Positions 16,087-23,861 of a stretch of DNA of 64,000 nt are shown piece after piece. Source of the stretch: an uncultured Pseudomonadota bacterium (GTDB lineage: Bacteria; Pseudomonadota; Alphaproteobacteria; RF32; CAG-239); the NCBI GenBank assembly GCA_902788365.1, contig CADAJN010000006.1:1-64000 (forward strand), read 5' to 3'. The translations under genes and the position numbers were made by a program. Under the pieces are notes generated by a model that made no database searches, had not been told where the DNA came from, and saw only the letters and a list, made by a program, of their open reading frames with translations. Position 1 is the stretch's first letter; the number at the start of each line of letters is the position of its first letter.

Positions 16087-18210
16087 GTGAGCGATAATTT
16101 TGCCGAATTATGTGAAAAATTAGGTGTGGCACAAAAGTTTTATGATGCGGCACAAAATCATAAAGAATATGTGGTCAGCGACGACGTTTTGCTGAAAATG
16201 ATTCGTTGTTTAGGGTTTGCAATTAAAAGCAAAGATGATGCAGCAGTGCTGCTGCAAAAGCTTGAAAATAAGCGTTGGCAATATGCTTTGGAGCCGATTT
16301 ATGTATGTTACGAAAAGCTGGCATTTGATGTAGTGGTGTCGGCACAAGAGGCCGAAAATATACAGCTTTCGGTGCAGTGTTGCGGTCAGAATATTGAAGT
16401 TGAATATACACAAACACCGGTGGCGGAAAAATATGTCGGCAAAACATTATATCAGCAGCTTGAAATTGAAATTCATACCGCACTGGCCCCACAATATTAT
16501 CAGGTGCAGGTGTGTGCGGGGCAAAAAATACATCACACTGTTTTGGCTATAACTCCGGAAAAATGTTATATGCCGGATTTTTTGCAAAGCAAGAAATTGT
16601 GGGGATTTGCCATTCAGCTTTATGCTTTAACCAGCGCGCGTAATTGGGGTGTTGGTGATTTTACCGATTTGCAAAATTTTGCACATGTGTGCCAAGCACA
16701 TGGTGCCGATGTGATTGGGGTAAATCCGCTTAACGTGCTGTTTCATGATTTTCCCGAAAATGCCAGCCCATATTCCTCCATCAGCCGTTTGTTTTTGAAT
16801 CCGATTTATATTGATGTAGAAAAAGTGCGCGGTTATCAGACGTCTATGTTGCAGGGCAAAGAAAAGGTTTTGCAGGCGCTGCGCCAAAGTGAAGACATTG
16901 ATTATAGCGGAGTGTATCAATTAAAAATTGAAGTGTTGCGGCAGATTTTTGCTCAGTTCAAAAAACAGCGTAACAATGCAGAGTATCGTCGGTTTGAGGC
17001 TTTTTGCGCCAAGCAGGGAACTGATTTGGAAAACTTGGCGGTGTATCAGGCGATTTATTCGTTTTATTGCAACAAGGTTTTTGGCGGATGGCGTGGTTGG
17101 CCGAAAGAATTGCAGAATCCGTATTCTAAAGCGGTGCATGATTTTGCCGCCGCGCATGCCGATGAAGTTTTGTTTTTTAAATATCTGCAGTTTGTGGCGG
17201 CCGAGCAGTTGGCAGCAGCCGAAGACGAAATTAAAAAATGCGGCTTAAAAATCGGTTTGTATCGCGATTTGCCTGTCGGTTTGTGCAAAGACAGCGTTGA
17301 ACTTTGGGCCGACAACGATTTGTTTATTAAGGATTGTGGCGCAGGAGCACCGCCTGATGTATTTTTTCCGAAAGGGCAAAAATGGTGCTTGGGTGCGTTT
17401 AATCCGTATGCGCTTAAAGCTGTGGCCTATCAGCCGTTTATCAAAATTTTGCGCGCCGCAATGCAAGGTGCGGGGGCTTTGCGTATTGACCATGTTATGA
17501 GTTTAATGCGCTTATATGTTATTCCGGACGATGCCGAGGACGGCACTTATATTTATTATAACTTTGCCGATATGTTGGGTTTGGTGGCGCTGGAAAGCCA
17601 TTTAAACCGCTGTATGGTGGTTGGCGAAAGTATCGGTAATGTGCCGGATGGCTTTGTAGAAAAATTGCATGCACGCGGTGTTTATTCGCTCAGTGTTTTG
17701 TGGGCCGAGCGTTGGGGCGGCAACGGACCGTTTAAATCGCCGAATGACTATGCACAAAAGGCATTTTGCTCGGTTGGCACACATGATATGGCGCCACTCA
17801 AAATGCGTTGGTTCGGCTATGATATTGAAACTATGTATCAGCTGAAAATGATTGACGAAACAGAGCGCCGTAATATGTATAAAGATCGTGAAATTGAACG
17901 CTATCAGCTGTTGTGTGCATTAGATGCAGCCGGCGTTTGGCCGCAAGATGCGCCGCGCCAAGGCGATTGTTTATTCGGCGAAGGGTATCCGAACGGTATT
18001 ATGGAAGCGGTAGAACGTTTTGTTTCACGCAGTTGTTGCGATGTATTTTTAGCACAGCCGGAAGATATTTTCGGGGTAACAAAGTTGCAAAATCTGCCGG
18101 GGACAGACAGAGATAAGCACCCGAATTGGCGCCGTAAATTGCCGGTCAAAATAGAGGATTATGAAGATAATTCCGACTTTGCGCGTGCCGTGCAAGCAAT
18201 CAATCGGTAG
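16087..18210 (+). CDS. malQ: 4-alpha-glucanotransferase (amylomaltase)
   Basis: A 707-residue GH77 disproportionating enzyme that transfers maltodextrin segments and releases glucose, recycling the short chains freed by the debranching enzyme. The catalytic motifs are LRIDHVMSL (nucleophile), VVGESIGNVP (acid/base) and GTHDMAPL. The first ~150 residues form the N-terminal extension seen in E. coli-type MalQ. The start is GTG at 16087 with AGGG upstream, 2 nt after glgX. The operon ends here; the next gene is convergent. Confidence 0.93.
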   Translation: MSDNFAELCEKLGVAQKFYDAAQNHKEYVVSDDVLLKMIRCLGFAIKSKDDAAVLLQKLENKRWQYALEPIYVCYEKLAFDVVVSAQEAENIQLSVQCCGQNIEVEYTQTPVAEKYVGKTLYQQLEIEIHTALAPQYYQVQVCAGQKIHHTVLAITPEKCYMPDFLQSKKLWGFAIQLYALTSARNWGVGDFTDLQNFAHVCQAHGADVIGVNPLNVLFHDFPENASPYSSISRLFLNPIYIDVEKVRGYQTSMLQGKEKVLQALRQSEDIDYSGVYQLKIEVLRQIFAQFKKQRNNAEYRRFEAFCAKQGTDLENLAVYQAIYSFYCNKVFGGWRGWPKELQNPYSKAVHDFAAAHADEVLFFKYLQFVAAEQLAAAEDEIKKCGLKIGLYRDLPVGLCKDSVELWADNDLFIKDCGAGAPPDVFFPKGQKWCLGAFNPYALKAVAYQPFIKILRAAMQGAGALRIDHVMSLMRLYVIPDDAEDGTYIYYNFADMLGLVALESHLNRCMVVGESIGNVPDGFVEKLHARGVYSLSVLWAERWGGNGPFKSPNDYAQKAFCSVGTHDMAPLKMRWFGYDIETMYQLKMIDETERRNMYKDREIERYQLLCALDAAGVWPQDAPRQGDCLFGEGYPNGIMEAVERFVSRSCCDVFLAQPEDIFGVTKLQNLPGTDRDKHPNWRRKLPVKIEDYEDNSDFARAVQAINR

Positions 18211-18221
18211 CTTTTAGGTAT

Positions 18222-19040
18222 TTATTTAAACCAATCTGTTATTCGCTCCATAAGGCTCTTTTGCACATAACGTTGCATAATTCTTTGCTGTCCCGAAACT
18301 TCACGCGTGGCTTGTTGATGCTTTTGCTCTTGCGCCGATTTTTTCTCGTCAGCTGCTTGTTTTTCCCATTTGTCGTTTACTTTTTTACGCAAAGTGCCGA
18401 TTTTTTCTACGCGTTTCAAACGTGATTTTTCTGCGGTCCATTCGTCACCATTGCATATAAATTTTTTAATAAAACCTTGTGCAAATTTTAAAGCATTATT
18501 TTTTGCTATACGTTTTGCATTATCGTCCAGATTTTTGTTCCAACTGGCATCATTATGCACTTCATATGAATTCCAATTGTGTGAATATTCTTGTTTTAAC
18601 CATGCACTGACTTGTGTGTTATCTCTCGCATCTATTTCTCGTATTTCGCTTGAGGATATATCGGCCAAAACGGTTTTTCCTGCCACAATTTTTAATGATG
18701 TTGTATTTGGCAAACGGATGTCATATGGGCCATCGCGATCATAACCGAATCCTTCATGAGCAGGAGCCGAATCAATTTGCGCCCAAATACCCTCATTAGC
18801 AAGTTTCCCTTTGCTGAAAGGCACAACAAAATAGGTAGCCAGAGTGGTTTCATGAGCCGCGTGTCTTTTATCGGCCTCGTGCATCTCTTTTTTCTTTACT
18901 GAGGCGACTAAGAATTTGCCGCGTTTCTCTACGGTATCAAATTTTAGCTCGGTGCCGTATTGTTTTTTGTAGAGTTCTTCCATTTGCAATTTATATTTTG
19001 CAGATTTATCATCTCGGGTTATTTTTATTTTTTCAGTCAT
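18222..19040 (-). CDS. Hypothetical protein, second gene of the putative phase-variable operon
   Basis: A 272-residue protein with no signal peptide or membrane segment. The first ~150 residues look globular; residues ~190-260 are rich in Lys, Glu and Gln and probably helical or coiled coil, ending in a short amphipathic stretch (Ile-Thr-Asp-Trp-Phe-Lys). No domain is recognised. The ATG at 19040 is preferred over one four codons upstream because GGAGG lies 6 nt before it. It follows the 19609-19097 gene by 56 nt on the same strand, with no terminator seen between them, so both would be read from the invertible promoter when it faces left. Confidence 0.65.
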   Translation of the reverse strand: MTEKIKITRDDKSAKYKLQMEELYKKQYGTELKFDTVEKRGKFLVASVKKKEMHEADKRHAAHETTLATYFVVPFSKGKLANEGIWAQIDSAPAHEGFGYDRDGPYDIRLPNTTSLKIVAGKTVLADISSSEIREIDARDNTQVSAWLKQEYSHNWNSYEVHNDASWNKNLDDNAKRIAKNNALKFAQGFIKKFICNGDEWTAEKSRLKRVEKIGTLRKKVNDKWEKQAADEKKSAQEQKHQQATREVSGQQRIMQRYVQKSLMERITDWFK

Positions 19041-19096
19041 ATTCGCCTCCATGATGCTAAAGCAGAGCCGGACGGAAAGTCCGGCTCTGTGAATAT

Positions 19097-19609
19097 TTAT
19101 CTTACAATTCCACCTCTACCGGTTGGTGTTGGTAATAATTTTCCTTCCGGTGTGCATTGTCCATAGGTGCTGAAAAATTCTTTTTGGGCAATACCATAAA
19201 TATCTCCGCTTTCTCGGCCGGTAATATTAATGAAATCACCTTTTTTCATATGCATATCACCCCAAGATACTTTGAAATCCAAATCTTCTTGTAAACGCAA
19301 GAATTCTTGAACTCCACCTGTCGGACGATATTGAGCCGGATTGTCAGGATCAATCTCGTATTTCTTTTTAAACACATCTGCTTTTACGACATATTGTTCC
19401 CCACCCGGATTGGTAACAACCATATCGCCTTTCTCAATGTTAGGATTTTCAGTTTCTTTATGACCATTTTCCAACTTGGTGACAATGGTTTCCCCCGGCA
19501 CACCTTCACGAGCTTTAATACGTGCAGTTTTCATATAATGAACAGGCTTTTGTCCCCCGTCTAAGAGATCTTGAACGTATTTTTTCATATCGTCTACATT
19601 TTTAGTCAT
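19097..19609 (-). CDS. Hypothetical protein (possible PGDYG-like segment), first gene next to the invertible promoter
   Basis: A 170-residue, hydrophilic, predicted cytoplasmic protein. The segment Pro-Gly-Glu-Thr...Lys-Gly-Asp-Met-Val-Val-Thr-Asn-Pro-Gly-Gly-Glu-Gln-Tyr-Val-Val...Phe-Lys-Lys-Lys-Tyr-Glu resembles the small PGDYG-type domain of unknown function; this is a by-eye match and uncertain. The ATG at 19609 is chosen because AGGAG lies 6 nt upstream; the longer frame runs through the recombination site. The only good promoter nearby lies inside the invertible segment and currently points the other way, so the gene is predicted to be OFF in this assembly. Confidence 0.65.
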   Translation of the reverse strand: MTKNVDDMKKYVQDLLDGGQKPVHYMKTARIKAREGVPGETIVTKLENGHKETENPNIEKGDMVVTNPGGEQYVVKADVFKKKYEIDPDNPAQYRPTGGVQEFLRLQEDLDFKVSWGDMHMKKGDFINITGRESGDIYGIAQKEFFSTYGQCTPEGKLLPTPTGRGGIVR

Positions 19610-19630
19610 GTTTTTCTCCTTATTTAATTT

Positions 19631-19660
19631 GTCTATAAAAAACGACCGTTTTTTGTAGAC
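19631..19660. repeat. Left recombination site of the invertible segment
   Basis: A 30-bp palindromic site: arm GTCTATAAAAAACG (19631-19644), 2-bp core AC (19645-19646), arm CGTTTTTTGTAGAC (19647-19660). The arms are inverted repeats matching at 13 of 14 positions. Two half-sites around a 2-bp crossover core is the layout used by Hin/Mpi serine invertases. Confidence 0.75.
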
Positions 19661-19797
19661 AAGAAACGAAAAAAAACATGAAGTGTTTGTGTTAAATAGA
19701 AAAAAGTTATTTTGCTTGATAAAAATATATTGACAAAAATAGAAAAGTGTTTTATGATAAACTTGAAAATCAATATTAACCTGTCCATAAAAAACGG
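19646..19797. other. Invertible promoter segment
   Basis: The DNA between the cores of two inverted sites (core AC on the left, its complement GT on the right) is ~152 bp. It holds one strong promoter and no gene. Inversion would turn the promoter from the recombinase (19849, plus strand) to the operon 19609-18222 (minus strand), putting the start site near 19678, about 70 nt before the ATG. This is inferred from site symmetry, promoter placement and the adjoining recombinase; no second orientation can be seen in a single assembly. Confidence 0.75.
19730..19758 (+). promoter_or_regulatory. Promoter inside the invertible segment
   Basis: TTGACA (19730-19735), exactly 17 bp, TATGAT (19753-19758). 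It faces right, towards the recombinase gene. No comparable promoter is seen on the opposite strand of the segment. Confidence 0.8.
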
Positions 19798-19812
19798 TCG
19801 TTTTTCTTATAT
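19783..19812. repeat. Right recombination site of the invertible segment
   Basis: Arm GTCCATAAAAAACG (19783-19796), core GT (19797-19798), arm CGTTTTTCTTATAT (19799-19812). Its inner half-site AAAAAACG/CGTTTTT matches the left site, and the core is the reverse complement of the left core, so the two sites are in inverted orientation. Confidence 0.75.
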
Positions 19813-19848
19813 AAAAAGTGGCTAACAATTTTATTTAAGGAGAACGAT

Positions 19849-20445
19849 ATGATATATGGTTACATCAGAGTCAGCACAGACAAACAAACAGTGCAAAATC
19901 AAAAATATGAAATTCAAAAATTTTGCGGAGCGCAAAAATTGCGTATAGATCATTGGGTGTGTGAAACAATCAGTTCACAGACGGCATTGGAAAAGCGTAA
20001 ATTGGGAAAACTGTTAAAAAAATTGCAAAAAGACGATATCATTATCGCTTCGGAATTGTCGCGTTTGGGGCGAAATTTGTTGCAAATTATGAGTATTTTG
20101 AACTTTTGCCTAAATCAGGGTGTGCAAATCTGGACTTTAAAAGATAATTATCGGCTAGGGCAAGATATTCAAAGTAAAATATTGGCATTTGCCTTCAGTC
20201 TGTCGGCAGAAATTGAACGCAATTTGATTTCACAGCGCACACAAGAAGCATTGCAACGTCTGAAATCTGACGGGGTGGTTTTGGGACGGCCGCAAGGGCA
20301 TAGAAATGCAACTTGTAAGTTAATGCCGTTCAAACAACAAATTGCCGTGATGATACAACTTCATTATTCTAAAAGTGCTATTGCGCGGTTGCTCGGATGT
20401 CATCGTGTTACATTAGGCAAATTTATTGAGCGCGAAATGTCATAA
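19849..20445 (+). CDS. Serine recombinase, Mpi/Hin-type DNA invertase
   Basis: A 198-residue small serine recombinase. The resolvase domain has Tyr-Ile-Arg-Val-Ser at residues 5-9 (catalytic Ser9), a following Gln-rich segment and Glu-Leu-Ser-Arg-Leu-Gly-Arg with the active-site arginines. The long E-helix follows, then a C-terminal helix-turn-helix (Tyr-Ser-Lys-Ser-Ala-Ile-Ala-Arg-Leu-Leu-Gly). Length and style fit Bacteroides-type master invertases that flip promoters. AAGGAG lies 7 nt before the ATG. The gene starts 37 nt from the right recombination site, and the invertible promoter now faces it, suggesting self-limited expression. Confidence 0.88.
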   Translation: MIYGYIRVSTDKQTVQNQKYEIQKFCGAQKLRIDHWVCETISSQTALEKRKLGKLLKKLQKDDIIIASELSRLGRNLLQIMSILNFCLNQGVQIWTLKDNYRLGQDIQSKILAFAFSLSAEIERNLISQRTQEALQRLKSDGVVLGRPQGHRNATCKLMPFKQQIAVMIQLHYSKSAIARLLGCHRVTLGKFIEREMS

Positions 20446-20474
20446 AACCTACGGGTTCGCCTCAGCTGTGTCTT

Positions 20475-20519
20475 CATAACATAATAAACTCCCCATGAAG
20501 GGGAGTTTATTATGTTATG
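20475..20519. terminator. Long palindromic bidirectional terminator
   Basis: CATAACATAATAAACTCCCC pairs perfectly with its complement around a 5-nt loop. It lies just downstream of tRNA-Glu (minus) and of the recombinase (plus) and could stop transcription from both sides. Confidence 0.75.
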
Positions 20520-20593
20520 GTGGTTCCAACGGGATTTGAACCCGTGTTTTAGCCTTGAGAGGGCCACGTCCTAGACCCCTAGACGATGGAACC
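20518..20593 (-). tRNA. tRNA-Glu (CTC)
   Basis: Acceptor GGTTCCA/TGGAACC, discriminator A and encoded CCA; the anticodon loop CTCTCAA gives CTC; T-arm with GGGTTCAAATCCC. The cloverleaf is complete. Confidence 0.93.
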
Positions 20594-20689
20594 GAAGACA
20601 AAGTTATTCATAATGTATTTAATTTCAGATTGCAAGCATTTTTTTTGCCGCTATATTAAAAAGCAAAGAATATCGGAAAGGAAGTTAAA

Positions 20690-21232
20690 TTGCCGGTCAG
20701 TTTATGGAAAATCTATGCGTTGTTTTTTAAAATGGGTATTTTTACCTTTGGCGGCGGGTATGCCATGTTGCCGATTTTGAAAAGTGAATTGGTGGAAAAA
20801 CAGCGCTGGATCAGTGAAGAAGAACTGCTTAACTATTATTCCATCGGCCAATGCACGCCGGGAATTATTGCTGTTAATGCCGCCTCGTTTATCGGATATC
20901 AAAAGCATGGCTTGAGCGGTTTGATTGCCGCCACACTAGGGGTGATTTCGCCGTCAATCATTATCATTTTGTTAGTAGCGGCGCTGTTGCAACAATATAT
21001 GGATAATCAATATTTGCAATGGGCGTTCGGCGGTATTCGCGTCAGTGTGATTGCGCTGATTATTAATGTGGTTTGGGATTTGTGGCTTAAGGGCGTGAAA
21101 ACGGTGCGCGATTATGCGGTTTTTATAATTGCTTTGGGATTATTGCTGTGGGGAAATGTTTCGGCAGTGATGCTTGTTATTTTGGCGGCGCTGAGCGGCT
21201 TTATTCCGTCATTTAGGCGAGGTGCCGAATGA
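20690..21232 (+). CDS. chrA: Chromate transporter family protein, first half
   Basis: A 180-residue inner-membrane protein with one CHR domain. The N-terminal motif FFKMGIFTFGGGYAMLPIL and IGQCTPGIIAVNAASF are family signatures, and five to six hydrophobic segments follow. The CHR family includes proton-coupled chromate efflux pumps; the true substrate here is unknown. The start is TTG at 20690 with AAGGAAG upstream. Its stop overlaps the start of the second CHR gene by 4 nt, so the two halves probably assemble as a heterodimer, as in other short-chain ChrA pairs. Confidence 0.88.
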   Translation: MPVSLWKIYALFFKMGIFTFGGGYAMLPILKSELVEKQRWISEEELLNYYSIGQCTPGIIAVNAASFIGYQKHGLSGLIAATLGVISPSIIIILLVAALLQQYMDNQYLQWAFGGIRVSVIALIINVVWDLWLKGVKTVRDYAVFIIALGLLLWGNVSAVMLVILAALSGFIPSFRRGAE

Positions 21233-21747
21233 TTTACGCAATTTTGGCTTGGGAGTTTTTTAAAATCGGGCTGTTTGCGGTGGGCGGCGGCTTGGTGACG
21301 GTGCCGTTTTTGTTCAACTTGATTGACGCTTATCATTGGTTTACGGCACAAGAGTTGACCGATATGATTGCCATTTCACAGTCTACGCCGGGGCCGGTTG
21401 GAATTAACATGGCAACTTATGCCGGTTTTAAGGCGGCAGGTTGGGTAGGTGGCATTGTGGCAACTTTGAGCGAAGTTTTGCCGTCAATGATTGTGGTGTA
21501 TTTTTTAGCGCGGGCACTCAATAAGTGGCACGAAAATAAATATGTTTTGCAAGTTTTAACAGCTATTCGGCCGGCGGTTTTGGCATTGATTTTGGCGGCC
21601 GGATGGCAGATTGCTCGTGAATCAATCACCGACTATAAAACTGCCGGTTTTCTGGCTTTTTTGGTGGCGGCGCAACATTTTTATCGCAAAAGCGCGATAG
21701 TGTATATTGTGTTTGCCGCAATTGTCGGAGTTGTGCTCAAATTATAA
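21229..21747 (+). CDS. chrA: Chromate transporter family protein, second half
   Basis: A 172-residue inner-membrane protein, the partner CHR domain. FFKIGLFAVGGGLVTVPFL and ISQSTPGPVGINMATYAG mirror the signatures of the upstream gene. It overlaps that gene by 4 nt and ends just before a strong terminator. Together the pair equals one full-length ChrA. Confidence 0.88.
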   Translation: MIYAILAWEFFKIGLFAVGGGLVTVPFLFNLIDAYHWFTAQELTDMIAISQSTPGPVGINMATYAGFKAAGWVGGIVATLSEVLPSMIVVYFLARALNKWHENKYVLQVLTAIRPAVLALILAAGWQIARESITDYKTAGFLAFLVAAQHFYRKSAIVYIVFAAIVGVVLKL

Positions 21748-21748
21748 A

Positions 21749-21796
21749 AAAAATGCTGAGCATACGGCCGATAAAGGTCATATCTCAGCATTTTTT
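21749..21796 (+). terminator. Intrinsic terminator after chrA
   Basis: AAATGCTGAG pairs with CTCAGCATTT across a ~22-nt loop region, followed by T residues. It abuts the 3' end of the convergent gene at 21797 and may serve both. Confidence 0.7.
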
Positions 21797-22834
21797 CTAG
21801 ATGTTACGGTTCAATTTCAGATTTTGCGGCTTAAACGGAGAGTTGCCTTCGCACCAAATTTTATCGGTTCTGCCATCGTATTGAATAAACAGTGCGTTCT
21901 CGGTTTCGCTCTTTTCAAAACGGACGTCGTCGGCTTCCTGCGCATATCTCAGCTCAAAGCACCGCACATGATACAGATGTTTTTCATTGTGCAAAAATTT
22001 CTCAATATCCACATCAATGATGACATCACTTTGCGAAATGTGCTTCAAGTAAACCATAGCCTGAACTTTGGTCTTTTTGTAAGCACCGGCTTTAATATCA
22101 GCATGTTTCCAATTGGGAAGTCCTGCTTGATGTGCCACGGATAACCCTTTTTCCAACACCAGCTCGCGGATTTGCTTTTCGGCGGTTTGGAAACGGGTAA
22201 ATTCTGCCAACGGTTGTTTATCAAACACAAAGTGATAGTTTACACTTCGGGTGGAACCGCCCATGTAATGCATTTCAGGGCTACTTTGCTTTTCAATGCT
22301 GACAAAGAAAGTACCTTCTTCGGTCTTAATTTTCACAACATCGGTAAACAGCTCGCTATAAACGAAATCGTTGGGTTTAATCTCAGTGTTCAAAACTTCA
22401 CATTCCTGACACAACTTCGTCATAAGTTTGCCCTGCTCAAAGTAGTTCAGTTCAAAGCCTTGCGATACGGTGCGGATAAATAGCTCCATAAACGAACCGA
22501 CAGGGTAACCGAGAGATTTTTGCGGCGTTTCATCGTTTGCTGACCAAAATTGCCATTCGGTCGGCATTTCCAACAACAAATCACCGTTATGCACGTGATA
22601 ATTTTTGCACGCCGGAGCAATGCGCAAATTGTTGTCAACATCCCAGCATAAAAACAGATTTTCGGCTTTTTGCAATGCAAAAAACGGAGAATCGTTCACG
22701 GTGCGATGTTCATGATCTTCAACCAGCTTATCAGCAATAAGCACGGTTTTCATTTCACCTTCCGGCAAAGTAAGTTGGCGCAGGGCAATCTGATTGCCGC
22801 ATTGGCGCAATTCGTAACTTGTTAAAACTTCCAT
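21797..22834 (-). CDS. Hypothetical protein
   Basis: A 345-residue protein, predicted soluble and cytoplasmic, with no recognised domain. The ATG at 22834 (Met-Glu-Val-Leu-Thr-Ser-Tyr-Glu-Leu) is preferred; an upstream frame of 40 more residues runs through an AT-rich region that looks like promoter DNA. No clear Shine-Dalgarno sequence precedes it. It is divergent from rpmH and convergent with chrA. Confidence 0.6.
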   Translation of the reverse strand: MEVLTSYELRQCGNQIALRQLTLPEGEMKTVLIADKLVEDHEHRTVNDSPFFALQKAENLFLCWDVDNNLRIAPACKNYHVHNGDLLLEMPTEWQFWSANDETPQKSLGYPVGSFMELFIRTVSQGFELNYFEQGKLMTKLCQECEVLNTEIKPNDFVYSELFTDVVKIKTEEGTFFVSIEKQSSPEMHYMGGSTRSVNYHFVFDKQPLAEFTRFQTAEKQIRELVLEKGLSVAHQAGLPNWKHADIKAGAYKKTKVQAMVYLKHISQSDVIIDVDIEKFLHNEKHLYHVRCFELRYAQEADDVRFEKSETENALFIQYDGRTDKIWCEGNSPFKPQNLKLNRNI

Positions 22835-22919
22835 AATTGTAATCTTGATTGGTAAGTAAATAATAACAAAACTGCGCTCAATATATTGAAATTTTATGAA
22901 ATATGCAATCATTTTTTTG

Positions 22920-22948
22920 TTGACATCGGTTAAATATGCAGTTATAAA
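22920..22948 (+). promoter_or_regulatory. Strong promoter of rpmH-rnpA
   Basis: TTGACA (22920-22925), 17-bp spacer, TATAAA (22943-22948), about 70 nt upstream of rpmH. Confidence 0.8.
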
Positions 22949-23019
22949 CAGCATGAAAATTACCGAGAGTCTGCATGGGGCGGGCTTTAAATAACTAATA
23001 ACAAACCGGAGATTTTAAA

Positions 23020-23154
23020 ATGAAAAGAACATATCAACCAAGCAAATTAGTGCGCACACGCCGTCACGGCTTCAGAACGCGCATGGCTACAGTCAGCGGT
23101 CGCAAAATTTTATCGGCCCGCAGAGCCAGAGGACGTAAAAAACTTTCTGCCTAA
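23020..23154 (+). CDS. rpmH: 50S ribosomal protein L34
   Basis: A 44-residue, very basic protein beginning Met-Lys-Arg-Thr-Tyr-Gln-Pro-Ser and containing the L34 core Arg-Arg-His-Gly-Phe-Arg-Thr-Arg-Met, ending Lys-Lys-Leu-Ser-Ala. It is part of the large ribosomal subunit. CCGGAG lies 9 nt upstream of the ATG. It is directly followed by rnpA, the near-universal pairing usually found close to the chromosomal origin. Confidence 0.97.
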   Translation: MKRTYQPSKLVRTRRHGFRTRMATVSGRKILSARRARGRKKLSA

Positions 23155-23160
23155 TTTGCC

Positions 23161-23586
23161 ATGAGCAAGTTTATCATCTTAAAGAAAAGAAAAGATTTTT
23201 TAAGAGCCGCCAGAGATATTACCATGGTTTCTAAAACGGTAATGATTCAGGCGGCTCGTCCATTATTTGAGCAATCACAGCAGCCGGCGCGAATCGGCTT
23301 TACGGCTACCAAACGGCTTGGCAAAGCGCATGTGCGTAATCGGGTAAAAAGGCGCTTGCGTGCGGCTATGCGTGAGGTTTATGCTGAATATACATTGGCG
23401 AATGTGGATTATGTTTTAGTGGGGCGATATGATACGTATGGCTGTGCTTTTAAAGATTTGCGCCGTGATATGATTTGGGCTTTGAAAAAAGTCAATAAAA
23501 TGATTTTATCAGGCGAAACCGAACAAAAAACTATCACGGAGAACACAGTAAACCATGCTCAAAAAAATAGTGATTCTGCCAATTAA
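23161..23586 (+). CDS. rnpA: Ribonuclease P protein component
   Basis: A 141-residue protein subunit of RNase P, which with the catalytic RNA trims the 5' leaders of pre-tRNAs. The signature basic helix lies in [21 protein letters not shown]. It starts 6 nt after rpmH, and its 3' end overlaps yidD by 32 nt. Confidence 0.94.
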   Translation: MSKFIILKKRKDFLRAARDITMVSKTVMIQAARPLFEQSQQPARIGFTATKRLGKAHVRNRVKRRLRAAMREVYAEYTLANVDYVLVGRYDTYGCAFKDLRRDMIWALKKVNKMILSGETEQKTITENTVNHAQKNSDSAN

Positions 23587-23794
23587 ATTTTATCAATATT
23601 TTATTTCACCGCTATGTCCGGGAACGTGTCGCTTTCGGCCGACTTGTTCACAATATATGATTGAGGCAGTGCAGATTCATGGCATTATAAAAGGTGTGTG
23701 GCTGGGGGTTAAACGCATTTTACGTTGCCATCCGTGGGGCGGTTCGGGGTTTGATCCGGTGCCGCCAAAACAAAATAAGCATAAGTCGTTATAA
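23555..23794 (+). CDS. yidD: Membrane protein insertion efficiency factor YidD
   Basis: A 79-residue peripheral inner-membrane protein that assists YidC-mediated insertion. It shows the family pattern: an N-terminal amphipathic helix with Tyr-Gln-x-Phe-Ile-Ser-Pro, three conserved cysteines (Cys-Pro-Gly-Thr-Cys-Arg-Phe-x-Pro-Thr-Cys-Ser-Gln-Tyr) and a C-terminal [14 protein letters not shown]. It overlaps rnpA and precedes yidC. Confidence 0.95.
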   Translation: MLKKIVILPIKFYQYFISPLCPGTCRFRPTCSQYMIEAVQIHGIIKGVWLGVKRILRCHPWGGSGFDPVPPKQNKHKSL

Positions 23795-23861
23795 ATGCTT
23801 GCTTTTAACATAAATTTGTTTTAGATAGATATCATTTGTTATCATCCGGGAGTGTTTTTTT

